Shown here: in pieces, positions 57,439 to 64,000 of the stretch
Layout: each line of letters opens with the position of its first letter
Position numbering within the stretch: position 1 is the first letter of the stretch
Assembly (NCBI GenBank): GCA_003676145.1
Contig: NAUB01000022.1
Location: 274,990-338,989 of the forward strand
DNA from: a gamma proteobacterium symbiont of Stewartia floridana
Lineage (GTDB): Bacteria > Pseudomonadota > Gammaproteobacteria > Chromatiales > Chromatiaceae
Direction of reading: 5' to 3'
Length of the DNA: 64,000 bases
The notes under the pieces: generated by a model
What the model saw: only the letters and a program-made list of their open reading frames with translations
Database searches by the model: none
Told to the model about the DNA's origin: nothing
Made by a program: the position numbers and the translations under genes

Positions 57439-57465
57439 AGCATCTTCAGCAGTCGCTATACCAAT

Positions 57466-58581
57466 TCAAACCAAAGAGAGATTAGGCCGGCCATTCTCCC
57501 TGGCCACGTCATCGGTTGTTCTGACACAGTTCTTACCACACCTTTTCGCCAGATAGAGCGCATTGTCCGCCGCATCGAACAACTCCAGCATGGTCTGCCC
57601 CGGCTGATACTCTGCCACACCGATACTGATGGTAATCCTTTCACTGATCTGGGACTGCTCAGGATTTAAATCCTGGATTGCTTTTCTGACCTTGTCCGCA
57701 ATGTAGGCTGCATCAGCCAGGGACGATTTATCGAGCAGAATGGCAAACTCCTCTCCCCCCCAGCGAGCCAGAGTATCGATGCTTCGGATCTGGGACTGCA
57801 CCACACTGGCGATCTGCTTGAGAATCTCATCCCCAAGCAGATGCCCGTAGCGGTCATTCATCGCTTTGAAATCGTCAATATCCATCAGCGCCAGGGAGAA
57901 GGATTGATTGACCCGTTGTGAACGGTTCACCTCGCTGTGGAAATTCTCTTCCAGACCACGCCGATTCAGCAGGCCGGTCAATTGATCCGTGCGGCTGATA
58001 TCCAGGATCTGCTGATTGAGCCCGTTCAACAACGCAGCCGCCTTGGCGCGGGAGAATTCGAGACTCCAGACCAGCCAACTCAATGCAAACAGGGTAGCGA
58101 TAAAGCGGATTTTGAAGGCATCCGTGTAGTGCGGCGTCAAGCCATAGCTATCTCCGAAACCCAACAGTACAGAAAGCAGAGCGATCACAAACAGGGATAG
58201 AAAATAGCCGTGCAAATGACCCAACAGGGAGATGATGATGACCACGATTGGATAGGTCCAAAGGGGACCGGTTGCCTCAACTCCCCCACTGATGATCAGA
58301 TAGACCACCTGTACCAGCATCACCGTACTGTAGAGCCACGCGGCAATCTTGTGGTTTTCGGTCTTCAGCACAAAGATGTTTATGCCGATGGCCGCCACAA
58401 GGGAGCCGAAGAGGAAATAGGCGGTCTCATAGCGCAGATTGATATAGCTGGCCAGGGCGAAGGCTGCGAGAAAAAATGCCCCGATCAGGAAGATCAGATG
58501 ATACTGAATACGCCGGCGCTCAACCTCGATTGAGTTGAAATCATTCAAGGCCTGGCGGGGATGACTGAATAGGGACCTCAT
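57466..58581 (-). CDS. Membrane diguanylate cyclase
   Basis: A 371-residue protein with six membrane segments (about 28-185) followed by a GGDEF domain, active-site GGEEF (RWGGEEFAILL). LTGLLNRRGLE and MDIDDFKAMNDRYGHLLGDEIL are the usual entry motifs. No inhibitory RxxD motif lies five residues before GGEEF (SIDTLAR is there). Makes c-di-GMP in response to an unknown membrane signal. Confidence 0.93.
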   Translation of the reverse strand: MRSLFSHPRQALNDFNSIEVERRRIQYHLIFLIGAFFLAAFALASYINLRYETAYFLFGSLVAAIGINIFVLKTENHKIAAWLYSTVMLVQVVYLIISGGVEATGPLWTYPIVVIIISLLGHLHGYFLSLFVIALLSVLLGFGDSYGLTPHYTDAFKIRFIATLFALSWLVWSLEFSRAKAAALLNGLNQQILDISRTDQLTGLLNRRGLEENFHSEVNRSQRVNQSFSLALMDIDDFKAMNDRYGHLLGDEILKQIASVVQSQIRSIDTLARWGGEEFAILLDKSSLADAAYIADKVRKAIQDLNPEQSQISERITISIGVAEYQPGQTMLELFDAADNALYLAKRCGKNCVRTTDDVARENGRPNLSLV

Positions 58582-59422
58582 CCCTTAAGCATAGACCATC
58601 CAATCTTCCAGTGCATAATTTAACCCACTGAAAAACTTAGGGATTTAGTAGTTTATTTCATTCTTTGTAAAACATTGCGATTAATCAATGTGGTTGATAT
58701 CAAGCGCCTGATCGGAATCATTTTTTCAACCTTCTCGGGGGACTCTGTCGTATCGCTGACGGTATAACAACGGTCCTCCAGATGGGCCATTGCAAGGGCC
58801 AGAAAATCATTTTCCTAACCCTTTTTGCCTGCACTGAAGGTGATGCACAGTGAGATAGTGTCGACCTGCACGACCCGCTACAGCTCAAACACCTGTATCG
58901 ATTTCTGAAACGGTTCCCGCATCCTGGCAGTTCAGGGGCCGGTATCACTAAGCACTTACAGACGACTCTGCTCGGAAGCTCACACTATCGACTGCTCCAG
59001 TTTCATCACTGTATTGCCTGCAATGCTTTACAACCCCTCACGTTGAAGGGCAGGCCACAACAGCGGCTCCTAGACTCTGTCAGCAGCACCGATGATACCC
59101 TGCCTTCTGTAACTGCGATTGGATGACATCAATCAGCGCTCGTGCTTACGGGTATTTTTCCGATAGGGATTGAGGCATGGAATGCTACCTATTGGCGAAC
59201 CATGACCATTTGGTTAATTGGTCTGTCCTTTTAGTTGTGAGATGTCATGCACGCCTACAAAAAACAGCCAGAAACCATCTAACCTGTATATCATGATTTT
59301 TCGCGTTATTTTTGCCTTATATTGGTAACTTTTAGGCACTCAAAGGATCTCGACTAAAATTTTATTTACCAAATCTATTCTTGTGGTTCACTTGAATGGA
59401 GTATAAACTGTCAAAATGTTAA
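58582..59422. other. 840-bp gap with a relic reading frame
   Basis: No intact gene is seen. A frame with no start runs open from about 58852 to 59128 (plus strand) and includes LQLKHLYRFLKRFPHPGSSG and FHHCIACNALQPL, which suggests gene decay. Further on the DNA is AT-rich. Two GGT/ACC-rich patches (59202-59222) resemble half-sites of the operator at 59423. Confidence 0.35.
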
Positions 59423-59435
59423 TTGGTATGACCAA
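59423..59435 (+). promoter_or_regulatory. FadR/LldR-type operator upstream of the lut genes
   Basis: TTGGT-ATG-ACCAA is a perfect palindrome of the kind bound by FadR-subfamily GntR regulators (LldR, PdhR). It sits 12 bp before the regulator's ATG and 15 bp after a TATAAA (59402-59407), so the regulator would repress its own operon. Confidence 0.65.
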
Positions 59436-59447
59436 ATAAGGCAGATA

Positions 59448-60203
59448 ATGCAACGCAGAAAACTCTCGGATCAGATTGCCGAACAGCTGGAGGGCATGAT
59501 TGCCGATGGCACCCTCAAGCCCGGAGAGCGTCTGCCCGCCGAGAGGCAGCTGGCGGAGCGTCTTGGAATCTCCCGCCCCTCCCTGCGGGAAGCGATCCAG
59601 AAGCTCTCCAGCAAAGGATTGCTGCATACCCACCAAGGCGGCGGCAACTACGTCACCGAATCCCTGGCACACAGTTTTACCGATCCGCTGATGGCTCTGC
59701 TGCAGGACCAGCCCGATGCGGAGTTCGACACCCTGGAGGTGCGTAAAGAGCTTGAGGGCGTAGCCGCCTTCAATGCGGCCACCAGAGCGACAGAGAGCGA
59801 TCGGCAACGGATCTGGAGCCGCTACGACGATATGCTTGCGGTCCATCGCGCTGAGGCCTCCAGTGTCGAAAAACTGCAGGTGGATGCGGCCTTCCACCAA
59901 TCGATCACGGAAGCGGCTCACAATGTTGTGCTGGTGCACTTCACCAACGCCATACACGATGTACTGAAAAACACCGTCAGCGAATACCTTGACCTGTTCT
60001 ACGCGGAGCCCGCGTTTGTTGAAAAACTCTGCAAACAGCACAAAGCCATCGTCACTGCCATCATGGACCGGGACCCGGAACAGGCGAGGGACAATGCGCG
60101 CTTACACCTGGAGTTCGCCTTTCAGGCATTCCACGAATTCAAGAGCCAGTTAAAGTTGTCCCGCAACTCAGAGTTGTACGCCTCCATGTTCAGTGAGGAG
60201 TAG
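59448..60203 (+). CDS. FadR-family (GntR) regulator of lactate utilisation
   Basis: A 251-residue DNA-binding repressor. N-terminal winged helix (RLPAERQLAERLGISRPSLREAIQKLSSKGLLHTHQGGGNYV) and an all-helical FCD effector domain with metal-ligand His residues (VDAAFHQSITEAAHN). Two bases separate it from lutA, so it is the first gene of the lut operon. It probably senses lactate, as LldR/LutR relatives do. Confidence 0.9.
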   Translation: MQRRKLSDQIAEQLEGMIADGTLKPGERLPAERQLAERLGISRPSLREAIQKLSSKGLLHTHQGGGNYVTESLAHSFTDPLMALLQDQPDAEFDTLEVRKELEGVAAFNAATRATESDRQRIWSRYDDMLAVHRAEASSVEKLQVDAAFHQSITEAAHNVVLVHFTNAIHDVLKNTVSEYLDLFYAEPAFVEKLCKQHKAIVTAIMDRDPEQARDNARLHLEFAFQAFHEFKSQLKLSRNSELYASMFSEE

Positions 60204-60205
60204 CG

Positions 60206-60952
60206 ATGAACCAACCGGAACGGGTTTACTTCTTTGGCACCTGCCTGATCGACCTGCTCTACCCGAAAGCAGGGCTGGCCGGTATGGCCCTGATCGAACG
60301 AGAGGGTGTGAAAGTCATCTATCCCGCCAACCAGGGTTGTTGCGGTCAACCCGCCTTCAACTCTGGCTATCGCCAGGAGGCGCTGGCGGTGGCCCGTGCC
60401 CAATTGAACTGTTTTCCCAAAGAGTATCCCATTGTGGTGCCCTCCGGCTCCTGTGCGGGAATGGTCAAACACCACTGGCCGGAGCTGTTCGCCGGCGAAC
60501 CGGACGAGTCCCAGGCGATTGCCGCCGCACAGCGCACCTATGAACTGACCGAGTTCCTGGTCGATGTGCTGGCGCTGCAGCTGAATGATCTGGGCCAACC
60601 GACCAAAATCGCCATCCACACCTCATGTTCCGCACGACGGGAGATGGGCGTTGCTGACCGGATCGACAGTCTCATCGCCCAGCTCAGTAATGTGGAGGTC
60701 ATGGATCACTCCCATAAAACTGAGTGCTGCGGATTCGGCGGCACCTTCTCCGTCAAGCAACCAGACATCTCCGGTGCCATGGTGGAGGCCAAATGCAATG
60801 CCCTGCTGGCCAGCGGGGCCGACACGGTGATCAGCCAGGATTGCGGCTGTCTGATGAATATCGGCGGTGCGCTGGAACACCAGCAGCACGCCCTGCCAAC
60901 CCAGCATGTGGCGGAATTTCTTCTGCAGAGAACCTCTGGAGAAAGCGAATGA
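60206..60952 (+). CDS. lutA: Lactate utilisation protein LutA (Fe-S)
   Basis: Cytosolic subunit of the LutABC L-lactate oxidation complex. 248 residues with two CCG-type cysteine clusters: NQGCCGQPAFNSG with GSCAGMV, and HTSCSARRE with TECCGFGGTFSVK. These match LldE/heterodisulfide reductase-B domains. Its stop overlaps the lutB start by 4 bp. Confidence 0.94.
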   Translation: MNQPERVYFFGTCLIDLLYPKAGLAGMALIEREGVKVIYPANQGCCGQPAFNSGYRQEALAVARAQLNCFPKEYPIVVPSGSCAGMVKHHWPELFAGEPDESQAIAAAQRTYELTEFLVDVLALQLNDLGQPTKIAIHTSCSARREMGVADRIDSLIAQLSNVEVMDHSHKTECCGFGGTFSVKQPDISGAMVEAKCNALLASGADTVISQDCGCLMNIGGALEHQQHALPTQHVAEFLLQRTSGESE

Positions 60953-62370
60953 ACCAATACCAGGCGTTCTACAAGCGCATTGACAAGGCACTGCACAATG
61001 ACCAGCTGCGGCGTAATTTCCGCAGTGCCATGGACGGGATACGGCAACGTCGCCTGGCTCAGTTCCCGGACAAGCAGGAACTGCAAATACTGCGCTATCG
61101 GGCAAAAGCGATCCGCAATAAATCCCTCAGCCGACAGGCCGAACTGCTTGAAAGACTCGAAGCCAAACTGACAGAGAATGGCATCCAGGTGCACTGGGCG
61201 GAGACCCCGTTGCAGGCCAACGGGCTGATCCATAAGATCCTCGAAGCCGAGCAGGCAACCTCCGTGGTCAAGGGTAAGTCGATGGTCTCGGAGGAGACCG
61301 ACCTCAACCACTACCTGGAGCAGCGGGGCATTGAGGTAATCGAGTCCGACCTGGGCGAATACATCCTGCAGATGGCCCAGGAGCCACCCTCCCACATCAT
61401 CGTTCCGGCGATCCACAAGAACCGTTTTGAGGTCGCCGAACTGTTCCAGAAGTTTCACCCGGAACAGCCCCACACGGACGATGTGGACGAACTGACCGGC
61501 TGCGCCCGCCAGGTACTGCGAAAGAAGTTCGCCTATGCGGATGCGGGCATCTCGGGGGTCAACTTTGCGGTCGCGGAGACCGGTACCCTCTGCCTGGTGG
61601 AGAATGAGGGCAACGGCCGCCTCAGCACCACCGCACCCCGCATCCACATCGCCATCACCGGTATCGAGAAGGTGGTGGAGAATCTCTCCGATGTGCCACC
61701 GCTGCTGGAGATCCTTACCAAGTCCGCCACCGGCCAGCCGATCACCACCTATTTCAATATGATCAGCCGCCCGCGCCAGCCCGGCGAAAAGGATGGCCCT
61801 GAGCAGGTTCACCTGGTACTGCTGGACAACGGAAGATCGCGTATCCGCAGCGACGAGGAGCTGGTCGATACCCTGCGCTGCATCCGCTGCGGCTCCTGCA
61901 TGAACCACTGCCCGGTCTATGTGCATGTGGGAGGACACGCCTATGGCACCACCTACCCAGGCCCGATCGGCATCCTGCTGGAACCGCAACGTCTGGGCAT
62001 CGACAAAGTCGGCAGTCTCACCTCCGCCTGCACCCTCTGCGGTGCCTGCGGTGAGGTATGCCCGGTACGCATCCCGCTGCCGAAACTGATCAACCGACTG
62101 CGTGCCGACGCAGTGAACGCGAAACCGAGCGAAAAGGGAGTACCCGGAACCGGCGCCCTGCGCAGCCGAAGTGAGGCAGTAATCTGGAAGCTATGGCAAT
62201 CGATCTACGCCACCCCCCTGCTCTACCGTGGTTTTAAATTTCTCGCCACCCGCTTACGCCGCATCAAGCCGCCACTCGCGGCCGGATGGCGACGCTACCG
62301 TCCCATCCCGACCCCCGCTCCCAGATCACTTGGCGAACTGGCCCGCCAGCAGGGATATGAAGATGAGTGA
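60949..62370 (+). CDS. lutB: Lactate utilisation protein LutB (Fe-S)
   Basis: Iron-sulfur subunit of LutABC, 473 residues. An LUD domain (SVVKGKSMVSEETDLNHYLE, AVAETGTLCLVENEGNGR) precedes two 4Fe-4S motifs, CIRCGSCMNHCPVY and CTLCGACGEVCPVRI, near 385 and 435. The last 60 residues are Arg/Pro-rich. ATG at 60949. Confidence 0.95.
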   Translation: MNQYQAFYKRIDKALHNDQLRRNFRSAMDGIRQRRLAQFPDKQELQILRYRAKAIRNKSLSRQAELLERLEAKLTENGIQVHWAETPLQANGLIHKILEAEQATSVVKGKSMVSEETDLNHYLEQRGIEVIESDLGEYILQMAQEPPSHIIVPAIHKNRFEVAELFQKFHPEQPHTDDVDELTGCARQVLRKKFAYADAGISGVNFAVAETGTLCLVENEGNGRLSTTAPRIHIAITGIEKVVENLSDVPPLLEILTKSATGQPITTYFNMISRPRQPGEKDGPEQVHLVLLDNGRSRIRSDEELVDTLRCIRCGSCMNHCPVYVHVGGHAYGTTYPGPIGILLEPQRLGIDKVGSLTSACTLCGACGEVCPVRIPLPKLINRLRADAVNAKPSEKGVPGTGALRSRSEAVIWKLWQSIYATPLLYRGFKFLATRLRRIKPPLAAGWRRYRPIPTPAPRSLGELARQQGYEDE

Positions 62371-63004
62371 AGCAAGAGAGAAGATCCTTCAACGTCTGCG
62401 TAACAACCGGGCAGACCTGGAACAGCCGTTACAAAGCCCGCCCCAAATTGAACCCTGGAGTGTCGAACAACGCATCGCCCGATTCAGCGAGTGTCAAACT
62501 GCCGTGCACGGTGAGGTCCATCGCCTGCCCGCCGACCAATGGATCGACTGGCTGGCAGAGGAGCTACCCAAACGGGGCCTGCATCAAGTCCTGACCGGTA
62601 CAGGACAGATTGGTCAGCAACTGATCGCCAGTAAAATCGAAAACAGTGTGATTCATCAATACGATCAACCCATCGAATCCTGGAAGCCCGAGCTCTTCTC
62701 GCAGATCGATGTGGCGATCACCGGCAGCCGTTGCGGTATCGCCGAGACCGGCACCCTGGTACTCATGCCTGACCGGGATGAGCCCCGCCTGATGTCACTG
62801 GTACCGCCGGTGCACATCGCTTTGCTGGATGCGAAGAAACTCTATCAGACCTTTGCCGAAGTGATTGAGAAAGAACGGTGGGCGGATGGTTTGCCGACCA
62901 ATGTCCTGTTGATATCAGGCCCTTCCAAGACGGCGGATATTGAGCAGACGTTGGCTTATGGGATTCATGGGCCTAAACAGTTGATTAGTCTTATTTTGAT
63001 TTAG
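62363..63004 (+). CDS. lutC: Lactate utilisation protein LutC
   Basis: Third LutABC subunit, an LUD-domain protein of 213 residues (ITGSRCGIAETGTLVLMPDRDEPRLMSLVPPVHIALL). The ATG at 62363, seven bases after AGGGA, is preferred over one two codons earlier. It overlaps lutB by 8 bp and ends the operon. No permease gene is present, so lactate uptake must be elsewhere. Confidence 0.92.
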   Translation: MSEAREKILQRLRNNRADLEQPLQSPPQIEPWSVEQRIARFSECQTAVHGEVHRLPADQWIDWLAEELPKRGLHQVLTGTGQIGQQLIASKIENSVIHQYDQPIESWKPELFSQIDVAITGSRCGIAETGTLVLMPDRDEPRLMSLVPPVHIALLDAKKLYQTFAEVIEKERWADGLPTNVLLISGPSKTADIEQTLAYGIHGPKQLISLILI

Positions 63005-63117
63005 CCAGGACAGTCAATGAATGACTCCTTTCTCAAGAGCCTACAAACCGAACAGTAAAGTGCTTTATTGATGTCAAATTTGGTTTGGTGGCGGTGATCT
63101 GTTGAATGTTGATTTTT

Positions 63118-63226
63118 GCCGCTAATGAACGCCAATCACCGCGAATGGAGCGCAAATGATGTCGAGTGGGACCTGAATATTTTAAGAATTAGCGAGGTTT
63201 TGCGGTGATTCGCGTTTATTTGCGGA
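63118..63226. repeat. Palindromic intergenic element E
   Basis: GCCGCTAATGAACGCCAATC at 63118 pairs imperfectly with the right arm GGTGATTCGCGTTTATTTGC ending at about 63226. Same family as A, C and D. It directly precedes the tandem array. Confidence 0.75.
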
Positions 63227-63235
63227 TTTATTTTG

Positions 63236-64000
63236 CACCGCCAGCGTCACTTCACTGCGGCGTCCTGCGTCGCTTCGCTCCTGGTGATTCGCTGCGCTCA
63301 CCCCTGCGGGGCGCCTACGCTTTGCTGCGGCGTCTGCGTCACTTCGTTCCTTTCGAACGAAGGGGTCGAATCTAACCTCTCTCTCCGCCTATAAAAATGG
63401 GCATGAAGGAGGGTCTCCTTGGCCTGGGTGTGGGCTGAGGGTCGGGATTGATTCGCTGCGCTCACCCCTGCGGGGCGCCTACGTTTCACTGTGGCGTCCT
63501 GCGTCGCTTCGCTCCTGGTGATTCGCTGCGCTCACCCCTTCGGGGCGCCTCCGCTTCGCTGCGGCGTCGACGTCACTTCGTTCCTTTCGAACGAAGGGGT
63601 CGAATCAATCCTCTCTCTCCGCCAACTAAAGGGGGTATGAGGGTCTCCTTGGCCTGGGTGTGGACTGAGGGTCGGGATTGATTCGCTGCGCTCACCCCTG
63701 CGGGGCGCCTACGTTTCACTGCGGCGTCCTGCGTCGCTTCGCTCCTGGTGACTCGCCTTCGGCTCGCCCCTTCGGGGCGCCTTCGCTTCGCTGCGGCGTC
63801 TGCGTCACTGCGTTCCTTTCGAACGAAGGGTTCGAATCAATCCTCTCTCTCCGCCAAATAAAGGAGGGCATGAGGGTCTCCTTGGCCTAGGTGTGGGCTG
63901 AGGGTCGGGATTGACTCGCTACGCTCGCCCCTTCGGGGCGCCTTCGCTTCGCTGCGGCGTCTGCGTCACTGCGTTCCTTTCGAACGAAGGGTTCGAATCA
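63236..64000. repeat. ~230-bp tandem repeat array, cut by the window edge
   Basis: GTCGGGATTG-aTTCGCTGCGCTC recurs at 63441, 63671 and 63904 (230 and 233 bp apart), with a first partial unit from about 63236. Each unit has a GC-rich palindrome block (CCCCTGCGGGGCGCC or CCCCTTCGGGGCGCC) once or twice and ends with TTTCGAACGAAGGGGTCGAA, TCTCTCTCCGCC, a variable patch and GGGTCTCCTTGGCCT. Copies differ at scattered positions, so they are not a recent exact duplication. The ORFs crossing it are not considered genes. Confidence 0.85.
63828..63856 (+). other. tRNA-Ser-like 3' end within the repeat unit
   Basis: GGGTTCGAATC followed by TCCTCTCTCTCCGCCA looks like the T-loop and acceptor 3' strand of a tRNA-Ser (TCTCTCC + G + CCA). 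Equivalent stretches are at 63358-63390 (degenerate, CCGCCT) and 63596-63623, and a fourth starts at 63989. No 5' part of a tRNA is present upstream. Confidence 0.5.

Noticed and set aside
58718..58948. Small minus-strand gene of 76 codons
   Set aside because: No ribosome-binding site, Arg/Ser/Pro-rich composition, and it overlaps the relic frame on the other strand.
59202..59222. Second FadR-type operator
   Set aside because: ACCA and TGGT half-sites are present but not in the right spacing for the palindrome at 59423. It is too degenerate to call.
60706..61989. Long minus-strand open frame opposite lutA-lutB
   Set aside because: It is a shadow frame; lutA and lutB are confirmed by their cysteine motifs and overlapping starts.
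63361..63392. Complete tRNA-Ser gene
   Set aside because: Only a T-loop/acceptor-like 3' end is present in each unit. The matching 5' acceptor strand, D-arm and anticodon arm were not found, and the T-stem pairs poorly.
63448..63890. Two similar open frames inside the terminal array
   Set aside because: They arise from the GC-rich repeat, have low-complexity translations rich in Arg/Ser/Gly, and no ribosome-binding site.
63236..64000. CRISPR array
   Set aside because: The repeated unit is about 230 bp and includes its own internal palindromes. There are no short repeats of 24-40 bp separated by unique spacers, and no cas genes nearby.

Overview
The window looks like part of the chromosome of a free-living or symbiotic gammaproteobacterial sulfur oxidiser, of the Chromatiales / Sedimenticola / Thiodiazotropha type. 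This is inferred from gene content: gammaproteobacterial housekeeping genes (holC-pepA-lptFG, adk, aceK, ppnN), a flavocytochrome c sulfide dehydrogenase with a multihaem cytochrome, an Rnf complex with pyruvate:ferredoxin oxidoreductase, and several cyclic-di-GMP enzymes. No phage, integrase or intact insertion sequence was seen. Nearly all genes look intact.

Layout. 0-7.8 kb: the end of an unidentified gene, malate dehydrogenase, the nucleotide nucleosidase PpnN, a secreted alpha/beta hydrolase and a secreted phospholipase A2-like protein, two lipoproteins with a decayed lipoprotein fragment between them, a CNNM/CorC-type membrane protein and an RraA-family protein. 7.8-13 kb: the glyoxylate shunt, aceB-aceA on the minus strand and divergent aceK. 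13-20 kb: a very large haemerythrin-PAS-GGDEF-EAL-CZB signalling protein, an exopolysaccharide-initiating sugar transferase, a small unknown protein, adenylate kinase and a lytic transglycosylase lipoprotein. 20-34.4 kb: the most striking block, rnfB - giant nifJ/PFOR - rnfC-D-G-E-A - small Cys-rich membrane protein - ppsA - ppsR. 34.5-38.2 kb: a class III adenylate cyclase overlapping a repeat lipoprotein, a candidate structured RNA and a DUF3943 protein. 38.4-43.4 kb: holC region, pepA and divergent lptF-lptG. 43.9-47.8 kb: carboxynorspermidine biosynthesis and an HD-GYP protein. 48-53 kb: small unknown genes, lipocalin, a VOC protein, a SlyD-like/methyltransferase fusion and a DUF429 protein. 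53.5-57.4 kb: an operon for a nine-haem cytochrome c fused to a b-type membrane cytochrome, a dihaem cytochrome c and FccB. 57.4-63 kb: a diguanylate cyclase, an intergenic stretch with a relic reading frame, and a FadR-type regulator with lutABC for lactate oxidation. 63.1-64 kb: a palindromic element followed by a ~230-bp tandem repeat that runs off the window.

How it fits together (inference). Sulfide electrons enter through FccAB and may reach the membrane through the nonahaem cytochrome c/b protein. Rnf can use the ion gradient to push NADH electrons onto ferredoxin. The co-encoded PFOR can use that ferredoxin to carboxylate acetyl-CoA to pyruvate, and PpsA (controlled by PpsR) takes pyruvate to PEP. 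Together with the glyoxylate shunt, malate dehydrogenase and lactate oxidation this gives a flexible C2/C3 metabolism next to autotrophy. Non-coding structure is rich: a dispersed family of palindromic elements built on a ~10-bp GCGAATGAAC-like period (four pairs and one half), a second short repeat around GTGTTAACAGGCCCTA, several strong hairpins, and the terminal tandem array whose unit holds a tRNA-Ser-like 3' end.
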